The position numbers and the translations under genes are program-made. From an uncultured Microcaldota archaeon (lineage in GTDB: Archaea; Micrarchaeota; Micrarchaeia; Anstonellales; Bilamarchaeaceae), in assembly GCA_903828955.1 (NCBI GenBank), contig CAIKOA010000031.1, positions 1 to 64,000 on the forward strand: a stretch of 64,000 bases of DNA. The letters are read 5' to 3'. This document shows positions 1 to 7,752 of the stretch, in pieces (the stretch's first letter is position 1; every line of letters begins with the position of its first letter). The notes under the pieces were generated by a model that saw only the letters and a list, made by a program, of their open reading frames with translations, was not told the origin of the DNA and did no database searches.

Positions 1-270
1 CTCGATTGCGTGGGTGGAAAAGCTTCCCTTCCCGGGATTCCAGGTTTCCGCGCTCTGAATAAGCGAAATCAGGCACTCCTGAGCGGCATCTTCCTTGGAA
101 ACCCCGGGGATTGAATTCAGCTTCCATTTCCTTATTCCGGAAGTGATGAGCCCGAGGTTCTCATAGGCGAAATCCGGGGGGCTCTTCCTTGCGCGCAGAA
201 AGCGCTGGAAATCCTCCTGGGTGATGAATCTCTTTGGAAGCATCCGGAGTTCCCTGGAAACAGCTTTCAT
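1..270 (-). CDS. Sigma-70 region-2-like protein (5' part only; truncated by left window edge)
   Basis: Own translation from ATG at 270 to the edge, 90 codons with no stop: MKAVSRELRMLPKRFITQEDFQRFLRARKSPPDFAYENLGLITSGIRKWKLNSIPGVSKEDAAQECLISLIQSAETWNPGKGSFSTHAIE. The stretch NLGLI...SKEDAAQECLISLIQSAETWNPGKGSFSTHA matches the sigma-70 region 2 pattern (NLxLV...xDLxQEGxIGLxxAxxxFdpxxGxxFSTYA). Confidence 0.65.
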   Translation of the reverse strand, partial: MKAVSRELRMLPKRFITQEDFQRFLRARKSPPDFAYENLGLITSGIRKWKLNSIPGVSKEDAAQECLISLIQSAETWNPGKGSFSTHAIE

Positions 271-481
271 TGGATAGAATTATTTGCACAATAGTTTTTA
301 AACTATAACAGAAATGCGGATTTGAACAATTTGAAAATCCCGGAAAAAGGGAAAATGATGGAACTTTAGAAAGCCGGATTCCCGCCCACTGGAAGCACCG
401 GAATCCTACTCTCTCCGCGCGTTTAAAAGGCTGGAAGCGGCACTAGTTTTGGTGAAACGGATGCAAATGGGTGTTCATGCG

Positions 482-516
482 GTGTGGACAAAATGTTTAT
501 ATAGTGTGAACAACAT
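482..516 (+). promoter_or_regulatory. TATA box (TTTATATA, 496-503) flanked by near-direct repeats GTGTGGACAAAAT (482-494) and GTGTGAACAACAT (504-516)
   Basis: Repeats match at 11/13 positions and bracket the TATA box of the MNT/HEPN operon. CATATG-CACAC-CATATG (514-530) overlaps the start codon. Confidence 0.5.
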
Positions 517-527
517 ATGCACACCAT

Positions 528-1067
528 ATGAACATGAACGAATTGCACTCGACCCCGGAAAGGGAAAGGATACTGAAGGCGCTCCTGACCAGGCAGGGGA
601 GGAGAACGATGAGGGAAATCGCAAAGGAAGCGGATGTGAGCCCGGCGCAGGTGCACAAGTATCTCCGCATCCTGGAAAAAGGAGGCGTCGTGAAAGGGAA
701 CGAACTCCTGGAGGTTCCGCTCGTGCATTCTTTACGGCTCTCCCAGAACCTCCTGAGATTGGAGGAGGCGAAGGCGGTGGAGATCCTGAGGAAGAGGATG
801 CCGGGCATAAAGGGAATAGGGATATTCGGGAGCTGGTCAAGGGGAACCAACCTCCAGAAATCCGACCTGGACATCTGGGTGAAGGTGGATAGGATGCCTG
901 CGCTTGAAAAGACCGCGGAAGCAAGGAGGGAGCTCGGGGAAAAACTCGGGGCGGAAATAGACCTCACCTTGCTGGATAAGGAAAAAATCAAGGCGAACAT
1001 GGAGAAGAACCCGCCGTTCTATTTCTCGCTTTTCTATTCAATTTTGCTGTGGGGAGAGGGAGTATGA
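528..1067 (+). CDS. Winged-HTH + MNT-type nucleotidyltransferase (antitoxin-like)
   Basis: N-terminal HTH (MREIAKEADVSPAQVHKYLRILEKGGVV) and nucleotidyltransferase motif GIFGSWSRGTNLQKSDLDIWV; overlaps the HEPN gene. Confidence 0.8.
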   Translation: MNMNELHSTPERERILKALLTRQGRRTMREIAKEADVSPAQVHKYLRILEKGGVVKGNELLEVPLVHSLRLSQNLLRLEEAKAVEILRKRMPGIKGIGIFGSWSRGTNLQKSDLDIWVKVDRMPALEKTAEARRELGEKLGAEIDLTLLDKEKIKANMEKNPPFYFSLFYSILLWGEGV

Positions 1068-1492
1068 TTTCGGTTGAGGAATGCATGGAGCAGGGCCTGA
1101 TAGCGAAAATTCCGGCATCAGGCGCGCAGGCAAGGAGCCAGATGGAAAAGGCGCAGGTGATGCTGGAGGAGGCAAAGAAGGCGGTGGAGAACGAAAGCCC
1201 GAACTCCGCGGTCCTCTGCGGGTATGCGGCGATGTTCGATGCGGGAAGGGCTATTCTCTTCAAGGACGGGTACAGGGAAAGGAGCCACGCGTGCGTTGCA
1301 AGATATTTGGAAGCGAAGCATTCTGCAAAAATAGGAATGCATTTCATAAGAATGCTGGACGAGTACCGGGAGAAAAGGCACAAGGTTTCCTATTCTTCGG
1401 AGTATTATCCGACCATGGACGAGGCAAAAAATTTGGTTAGGTTTGCAGGGGAATTCTTGGAAAAAATAGAGGGTATTCTGGCGGTCAAATGA
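1064..1492 (+). CDS. HEPN domain protein (toxin-like partner of MNT)
   Basis: Helical HEPN-like protein (AGYAAMFDAGRAILFKDGYRERSHACV...EYREKRHKVSY), directly coupled to an MNT gene. Start refined from 1049 to 1064. Confidence 0.75.
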   Translation: MISVEECMEQGLIAKIPASGAQARSQMEKAQVMLEEAKKAVENESPNSAVLCGYAAMFDAGRAILFKDGYRERSHACVARYLEAKHSAKIGMHFIRMLDEYREKRHKVSYSSEYYPTMDEAKNLVRFAGEFLEKIEGILAVK

Positions 1493-1629
1493 GCGGGAAA
1501 AAGAAACTTACTCTGAAGGATATGCCTACGGGTGATGAAGAAGGAAAATATAGCGAGGAATTCAGGAAATCCCTGCTTAGGTCTGCAAGGGATATTAAAG
1601 AGGGAAAAACGCAAAGGTTGGAGCGCTGA
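1489..1629 (+). CDS. Small 46-aa protein, RelB/antitoxin-tail-like
   Basis: ATGA overlap with the HEPN stop; MSGKKKLTLKDMPTGDEEGKYSEEFRKSLLRSARDIKEGKTQRLER. C-terminal 'ARDIKEGKT..' resembles small archaeal antitoxin tails. Absent from the ORF track because of size. Confidence 0.5.
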   Translation: MSGKKKLTLKDMPTGDEEGKYSEEFRKSLLRSARDIKEGKTQRLER

Positions 1630-1633
1630 TGGT

Positions 1634-3232
1634 TCAAACTTCATAGCTCGCCGCAACAGTGCCATCGTACCTGACGAATTCTACGGTAGTAACGGAAGGG
1701 GTAACGCTCACCCGCATATATCCGGAGCCCCCTATTGTTTCTGCGCCGCTATAGCCATAGGCATCAACGTTATTCAGGCTCGTTCCCGGATGGCTCGGCT
1801 GGGGCGCTTCCTGGTAAATTACTCCGTCCAGCTCCTCCTTTGCATACATGTGGTCGTGCCCGTGGAAGAAGATATCCACTCCATTATCCACTAGGAGTTG
1901 GTGGATCGGGGTTCCCCAGCCCGGGCGTTCAGTATCGAAGCCGTAGGTTCCGTCCAAATTATCTCCGCCCCATTCAAAGAAGCCGGCATATTTGGCTCCT
2001 CCGCGCGCATCCTTGCCGTTTCCGCCAACTAAATGATGGCAGAAGACGAATTTGTGCGTTGCATTCGAGTTCTCAAGGGTTTCTTTCAGCCAATCGTATT
2101 GGTCTTTTCCTAGAGTCCAGCCCCACCCATTGCTATTGGGCTTAACTTCCGTGTACCAATAGGGGTCAAGGACAACAAAGAGGGAATCCCCCCATTCAAA
2201 GGCGTAATAGTCTTCCCGCAAGCCCACGTATTGTTCCTCAATTGAATTTCCGGAATAGAATTCGTTGGGAGCGGGGTTTGGATAGTATTCCTTCCTTAAT
2301 TGAGTTGTCCAGATTGCGATATTGTTGCTTGTTCCATCAAGCTCCCAGCCGGCTTCTCCTTCATGGTTTCCAATGGTTAAAAAGAGCGGGACTGAGCCGT
2401 TCAGTTCGTCAAAAAAGCCCCTGTACATTATGTATCTTGCTTCCATATTTGAGTAGGTTTTATTGGGAAGTTTCTCGGCCATGAAGGTGTCGCCAAGGTC
2501 AAGGAGGAAGTCGGGTTTGTCCGCAATGATATGCTTGAGGGTCTGGTTGTAGAGCTGGGGGTCGGAATTTTCATCTAAATGAGGATCGGCTTCAACTGCG
2601 AAAGTGAAGCTGCTTCCAGCGGGCCTTGCGGTATGGAACGAGTGCGTGGAAGTATATTTGTAAGCGCTTCCGGCTTTGTATTCTATGCGATAATAGTATT
2701 CCTTGTTGGAGGATAGGCCATAAAGAGAAATATCTACGGGTTTGCTTGCATTCAGGGAAAGGGTTTTTGTTTTTGAAGAGAGGGAATTTGGCTGGGTTCC
2801 GTATTCAATGTATGCGGAAGAAGAGTAAGTTGGGAGCACATTGATTATTATGGAATTTTCAGTGGGCGCTCCAAGAAGGATTGAGCCGAAATCATCACTG
2901 AGCGTTGCTTGGGTTCCCGCCGTAGTTTCCTGTTTTGGCTCGGTTGGTTCGGTTTGGGGGGCTTCCGGAGTTTCCTCTTGAGTCATATTCTCTTCAGGAA
3001 CTGAGGCGGGTTGAGCCTGCGAGGGCGTTTCCTCTTGGCCAGAGTTATTTCCAATTCCCGCACTGGATTGGGGAATTTGCGGGGATTCCTCCTGGGAAGT
3101 ATTCTGTAGAATCACTTGATTGGTGGATGCGTTGGAGCCCCCTTCTTTCAAGTAGGAATTCCAAACTAAATAACCGGCAACTGCCAGAACGAGAATAGAA
3201 AAAGAAATTAAAAAAAGGATTTTCCTCTCCAT
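1634..3232 (-). CDS. Secreted calcineurin-like metallophosphoesterase with N-terminal Fn3/purple-acid-phosphatase-like domain
   Basis: Signal anchor; motifs DPHLDE, DLGDTF, GNHEGE, CHHLVGG, HGHDHMY. Confidence 0.85.
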   Translation of the reverse strand: MERKILFLISFSILVLAVAGYLVWNSYLKEGGSNASTNQVILQNTSQEESPQIPQSSAGIGNNSGQEETPSQAQPASVPEENMTQEETPEAPQTEPTEPKQETTAGTQATLSDDFGSILLGAPTENSIIINVLPTYSSSAYIEYGTQPNSLSSKTKTLSLNASKPVDISLYGLSSNKEYYYRIEYKAGSAYKYTSTHSFHTARPAGSSFTFAVEADPHLDENSDPQLYNQTLKHIIADKPDFLLDLGDTFMAEKLPNKTYSNMEARYIMYRGFFDELNGSVPLFLTIGNHEGEAGWELDGTSNNIAIWTTQLRKEYYPNPAPNEFYSGNSIEEQYVGLREDYYAFEWGDSLFVVLDPYWYTEVKPNSNGWGWTLGKDQYDWLKETLENSNATHKFVFCHHLVGGNGKDARGGAKYAGFFEWGGDNLDGTYGFDTERPGWGTPIHQLLVDNGVDIFFHGHDHMYAKEELDGVIYQEAPQPSHPGTSLNNVDAYGYSGAETIGGSGYMRVSVTPSVTTVEFVRYDGTVAASYEV

Positions 3233-3241
3233 CCGAAGACC

Positions 3242-5068
3242 TCAATCCGAATTGAAGAGGAAGTCCGTGTTCTCCACATCCGGCATCGCAATCTTCGCGG
3301 AGTATAAGTATGCGCCGCTGCACGGGAAATCCGCAAGGTCCCGGAGTGTGACCGCCTGGGCTTTCTGCTCAGAAGTCATGGTACTGGAGACCTCGGAGAA
3401 ATGGGTCGCGTAGTAGTAGGATACCTCCCCATCCAGCTCCCCATATCTCTCTCCGAGGGAAAGGACCATGCTGTCATTGATTGAGTCCTGCACCATCAGC
3501 TTCCGCATCTCCTGGACCATTGCGCGCCTTGTGGAAACGATGTCGTTCAAGTCGCTCTTCTGGACATCGACAAGGCCCGTAAGTTCCGAGCGCTGCGTAT
3601 CATCCAGGAGCTCAAGGAAGGCTTCTCCCCGATCCCCGGTAATCGTAGTGCTGATTGAATAGTTGCGGTTGCCCATTGCAGGCGCATCCTTCATGTAGAA
3701 GGAGCCGAAATAGGTTGCCTGCCGTTCTGGGCAGAAGTAAGTGTCCGCATCCTCCGAGCCCTTATACCAGCCGAAGAACTCGCTTGCATATGTGCGGAGG
3801 TTCACTGAAGAGATTCCGCTTGTCTGCAAAATTGCGGGTTCGGAAACTTTCGGCCAGGAAAGGCTTCCTTCAGAACTCATCTTATCCAGGTAAGCGCGCT
3901 GCTCGGTTGTTAGGGAGCGGTAAACCCTCCCGAAAGCCTTTGCCCTCTCCAGGCTTATTTTTGCATCCACCAAGTAGAGTTCCGCGGAGTATTCCATCAC
4001 TGCGGAGCGGTTCAAGCCGCTGCTTCCCTCTGGAATATCCCCGGAAAGCTGGCGCCTGAAGGCGTTCATGAGCGGGAAGCGCATGTATGCGTATTGGTCG
4101 CTCATGCTGTTCTGGCTGGAATCGATTGCGATGAATTCCTGTATTTGCTCATCGCTAAGTACTGTGAGCACATTGTCCGCGGCCATTGTAACGAATTCGG
4201 TATTGTGGCCCATTTGGTCCGGGTCGTTGTCCCGGAGGTATTGGAAGCCTGAGAAATCCGCAACTTTTCCGGGCGGAAGGAACGAATCGCTGCAGGAGTC
4301 CCCGGTTACGAATGCGAGCGCGCTGAAAGAATAGGTGCTCATCTGCGCCCTATCCGAGATTGCCTGCTCAATGTTGTATTGGTCTCCGGAAGAGCTCTGG
4401 TTCTGGGAAGGCGGATTTGTTCCCGTATCTGGAGGTGCCTCCCCTGTATTTGGAGCCGGAGGCGCTTCCGGATTGGTCGAAGTGCTCGCGTTCCCGAACT
4501 TCAGGTTGCACTGGTCACGGCAGAAGCGGTAGTCTCCGCACACAAAGCCTCCGGTCACTTCGCAGCATTGCTTGCAATCCGCAGCAGTTCCCTCTGCAAC
4601 GCATTTGGAGTAATCTCCGTTCTTTCCAAGAACTGAAGGAACGGTAAATTGAATGAAGTTTGAGTTCGATGCGAAGTTATGCACTGCGCAGTTGTCCCTG
4701 CATTGCCTTCTTGCATCCGCGCTCAGGTTGAGGCAGTCGCAGCAATCCTTGCATTGCGGGTTGTCCTTAGTATTCTCTATACAGATATTTGCAGTATACT
4801 GGGTTAGTGTTCCTGCAGAGGTTCCTGAAGAGGTGGATCCGGTAGATGAACTTCCTGAACCTGAACCGGTTTGGGTCCCAGAGCCGGAACTTGTGTGGGT
4901 TCCCTGCGCGGTTTGGGTGCCCGCACTCAGATTGGAGGCATCTCCTTGCGAGACGGCCTGGTTTTCCAGGGAAACGTTCTGCCCTTCTCCTAAGGAATAT
5001 TCCTGATTGGAGACGCAACCAAATGCGAATAATGCAATCAATGCGAAAACAACTATCCAGCTTTTCAT
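3242..5068 (-). CDS. Cys-rich lipoprotein, function unknown
   Basis: MKSWIVVFALIALFAFGCVSNQ (lipobox FAFGC), Ser/Thr/Gly-rich linker, two CK[DQ]CC...CRD[NQ]C modules. Confidence 0.65.
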   Translation of the reverse strand: MKSWIVVFALIALFAFGCVSNQEYSLGEGQNVSLENQAVSQGDASNLSAGTQTAQGTHTSSGSGTQTGSGSGSSSTGSTSSGTSAGTLTQYTANICIENTKDNPQCKDCCDCLNLSADARRQCRDNCAVHNFASNSNFIQFTVPSVLGKNGDYSKCVAEGTAADCKQCCEVTGGFVCGDYRFCRDQCNLKFGNASTSTNPEAPPAPNTGEAPPDTGTNPPSQNQSSSGDQYNIEQAISDRAQMSTYSFSALAFVTGDSCSDSFLPPGKVADFSGFQYLRDNDPDQMGHNTEFVTMAADNVLTVLSDEQIQEFIAIDSSQNSMSDQYAYMRFPLMNAFRRQLSGDIPEGSSGLNRSAVMEYSAELYLVDAKISLERAKAFGRVYRSLTTEQRAYLDKMSSEGSLSWPKVSEPAILQTSGISSVNLRTYASEFFGWYKGSEDADTYFCPERQATYFGSFYMKDAPAMGNRNYSISTTITGDRGEAFLELLDDTQRSELTGLVDVQKSDLNDIVSTRRAMVQEMRKLMVQDSINDSMVLSLGERYGELDGEVSYYYATHFSEVSSTMTSEQKAQAVTLRDLADFPCSGAYLYSAKIAMPDVENTDFLFNSD

Positions 5069-5218
5069 GTTTACCATCCTCTTTGCTAGCTTGAAGTCTA
5101 ACCCGCCCTATATATACTTTTTCCCAAATCTCTTCCAAATTAGACGGTGATTTTTGCCAAAAAGCATAGCGGATTTAAAAGATTCCGCATGTTCTATTTG
5201 CAAGCGGTGCATTTAGGG

Positions 5219-5509
5219 ATGGATGATTTTGAGAGAATCGGGTACTGGCTCCTCGCAGGCTCAAAAGGGGGCAGGAACAGGGCGAAGATACTTTCCGTAT
5301 TGAGAAGGAAGCCCATGAACTCAAACCAGCTCTCGGAAAAACTCAAGGTTGACTACAAGACCATCGCGCACCATATTGAACTGCTTGAGGAAAACGGGCT
5401 TCTCTATAGCACGGAAAACAAGTACGGGAAGATGTTCTTCCCCTCGGATTCCCTGGAATCCAGCAAGAAAATGATTGAATTGATAAAAAAGGTGATGGAA
5501 AATGAATGA
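5219..5509 (+). CDS. ArsR-like winged-helix regulator
   Basis: NRAKILSVLRRKPMNSNQLSEKLKVDYKTIAHHIELLEENGLLYST, typical archaeal wHTH; overlaps the downstream membrane protein gene. Confidence 0.8.
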   Translation: MDDFERIGYWLLAGSKGGRNRAKILSVLRRKPMNSNQLSEKLKVDYKTIAHHIELLEENGLLYSTENKYGKMFFPSDSLESSKKMIELIKKVMENE

Positions 5510-5888
5510 AAATATCAAGGCAGGGGCGATAAGCCTGGGGATAATTCTTTTTGTTTCGGCGCTTACTTTCATACTAGGGAGCATGCTGCCGCAGGTTTCG
5601 CAGGGAGAAAGCATATTCACGAGAATCATTCCGTTCCTCACCGTGGTCAATGTGCTGCTGATAATGATATTGCTGTATACCTATGCGAAGGCGTACATGA
5701 AAATGAATTCGGGATTCACGCTGGGGATACTGCTGTTCATCTCATGCCTATTGATGTTCGTGGTCGTTTCCAACCACACGCTGCTCCGGATGCTGAACTT
5801 CGACAAGGGCTCGGTGTTCATGGACATGGTGGCGATGCTTTTTGCGACAATAAGCCTGGCGATATTGCTGTACATAAGCAACAAGTGA
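5502..5888 (+). CDS. Integral membrane protein (about 4 TM), translationally coupled to the wHTH
   Basis: Hydrophobic segments; 8-nt overlap with the upstream gene. Confidence 0.7.
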   Translation: MNENIKAGAISLGIILFVSALTFILGSMLPQVSQGESIFTRIIPFLTVVNVLLIMILLYTYAKAYMKMNSGFTLGILLFISCLLMFVVVSNHTLLRMLNFDKGSVFMDMVAMLFATISLAILLYISNK

Positions 5889-6051
5889 GGGGGAAAAACC
5901 GGAATCCCGGATGCGCACGGCTTCATTTATGAAGGGGAAGAATAATCGCGGCACTTGAAAATCCCTGGTGAAACGGGAAAAGGAAGAGGATCCGGGCAGA
6001 GGATTGGCCGTGAGTATATACCTTTTTAAACATGTATCAACACAAATAGTA

Positions 6052-6684
6052 ATGCGGGTGGCGACCCTGGATGAAAATACTAAAAGGCTAATAGATCGTT
6101 TTTCTTCGGAAGGAAACCTGGCGGAGCTGCTGCATTACTCCACCAGGACTGATGCCGAAATAAGGGCGTATGCCCTGGACAAACTTGTTGATTACTACAC
6201 AAACACAAAGGCTTATGGCCAGCTGGTGCATTTATGCGGAAGCGAAAGATGCCCGGAAGAGATAAGGGAAAAGGCGGGAAATGCGCTCATAGGGATGGCC
6301 AAAGCCGTGGGCCCGCGCTCCAATCAAACCTGGGAATACCTGAGCGGAAGGGAAAAGCTCCCCGTTAGCGAGGGCATTCTCCAGGAGCTTGCCTTGCGCG
6401 GCAATTTCCCGGAAAAAATAAGAGAGGCCGCCGGAATAAAAATGGTGGAACTGCTTAGGGAATCTGCGGGTTGGGAGTTCACGCGCTCCAAAGTGAGGCT
6501 TGAATTCGTGGCAAAAACAAAAAGATATCCCCCGAAAGTGCAGGAAGCCGCGCTGAATGCGCTCGATGCCCTGGATCTTAAGGAAAAGCACGCGAGGGAC
6601 CAGGCTACGCTAGGGAGAAGCGAAACGAACGAAAGAGCCGGCGGAAACGTAATTCCGATTAATAGGAACAGGACGAAGAAGTAG
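6052..6684 (+). CDS. HEAT-like alpha-helical repeat protein
   Basis: Repeated helical units (AEIRAYALDKLVDYY, EEIREKAGNALIGMA, EKIREAAGIKMVELL, PKVQEAALNALDAL). TATA-like TATATAC and TTTTTAAA upstream. Confidence 0.55.
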   Translation: MRVATLDENTKRLIDRFSSEGNLAELLHYSTRTDAEIRAYALDKLVDYYTNTKAYGQLVHLCGSERCPEEIREKAGNALIGMAKAVGPRSNQTWEYLSGREKLPVSEGILQELALRGNFPEKIREAAGIKMVELLRESAGWEFTRSKVRLEFVAKTKRYPPKVQEAALNALDALDLKEKHARDQATLGRSETNERAGGNVIPINRNRTKK

Positions 6685-6754
6685 CCCCTAGCCAAAATCC
6701 TGATAAACCGGGGAAAAAAGAATTATGGAAAGGAGCCTCAACCCCTTTCAACAC

Positions 6755-7618
6755 TTATTTCTTCTGGAGCTTCTTGTAGAGAAGGGTGTGCATAATGGAG
6801 TATGCGCTCAGCATGACCGCGTATATCGCAGTGAGCACCACCACGAAAACCGCGTACAAAATTAAAAGCAGGACTAAGCCGACCTCCTTGGATGCCAAGG
6901 AAAGTGCGACTGCCAGAACCATCAGCACTATGAAAATGGCGTATACAATGAAGAATGAGACCACGTAAACCACCCCGACCAGCGCAAGAAGCACCACCCC
7001 GAATACGATGGTCTCCCAGAATTTTTTTCTTACCAGCGCAACGGAGCCCTTTATGGAGCCGATTACCCCTTTTTTGCCTATCGCCATCTCCTGCAGAAGG
7101 TAATAGAAAAGGATGAAAAGCGGGATGGTTGCGGCCATTGCAATCAATAGAATTAACAGCAAAACGAGCGAAGCGGCCGTGGTGCCGGCCCATAGGTAAA
7201 ATGCTGCGGCCGGGATGCAGAGGACCAGGAAAACCAGCACGAAGAAGAGCGTCAGCTTTAATGAATTCAGAATATTTTCCATTGAGAAGAAAGGCAGGTT
7301 CTTTTTGTAGTAAACGTTTTGCATGAGCCCCATGAGCGCGGAGAGGAACAGCAGGTTCCCTAAGAGCATGGCGACGAGGTATAATGCGAGGATGAGCATA
7401 TTCGCACCGACTTTTGGATCGTTCGGGAAGACTGTGGGCCCAAAGGCCGAGCCGATGAGAGCGGCGATTATGAATAGTATCGTGTACGCCAGATAGGCCG
7501 CGCCAACCCTGATCGCTATCCTAAAAAAAGCGCCCTTCACCTTGCAGTAGTCAATTCCTTCCTTGAATACCGGGCCTATTAGACCGATTCCATTTTCGAT
7601 TCCTTCGAAGAAGCCCAT
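6755..7618 (-). CDS. Multi-TM membrane protein
   Basis: Six or more hydrophobic helices. Confidence 0.65.
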   Translation of the reverse strand: MGFFEGIENGIGLIGPVFKEGIDYCKVKGAFFRIAIRVGAAYLAYTILFIIAALIGSAFGPTVFPNDPKVGANMLILALYLVAMLLGNLLFLSALMGLMQNVYYKKNLPFFSMENILNSLKLTLFFVLVFLVLCIPAAAFYLWAGTTAASLVLLLILLIAMAATIPLFILFYYLLQEMAIGKKGVIGSIKGSVALVRKKFWETIVFGVVLLALVGVVYVVSFFIVYAIFIVLMVLAVALSLASKEVGLVLLLILYAVFVVVLTAIYAVMLSAYSIMHTLLYKKLQKK

Positions 7619-7752
7619 GGAGAAAATATTGGATGCGATGGTTTAAATACGTTCAGGCGGGCTTTCTGGGATAAAATAGTATCAATTTCATCTTTCGTTA
7701 TAAAGTGTAACCTTAAATTCCCTTCTACTATAATATATGCTGGGTGAAGGAG

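Noticed and set aside
1-270. Sigma-like ORF as evidence of bacterial contamination or chimerism
   Set aside because: The neighbouring operon has a TATA-like promoter and the rest of the contig is uniformly archaeal in its informational genes. A chimeric assembly cannot be fully excluded from a single window.
475-924. Overlapping ORFs 449..892, 475..924, 497..1000 and 423..728
   Set aside because: They overlap the clear MNT nucleotidyltransferase; composition reflects high-GC codon bias on alternative frames.
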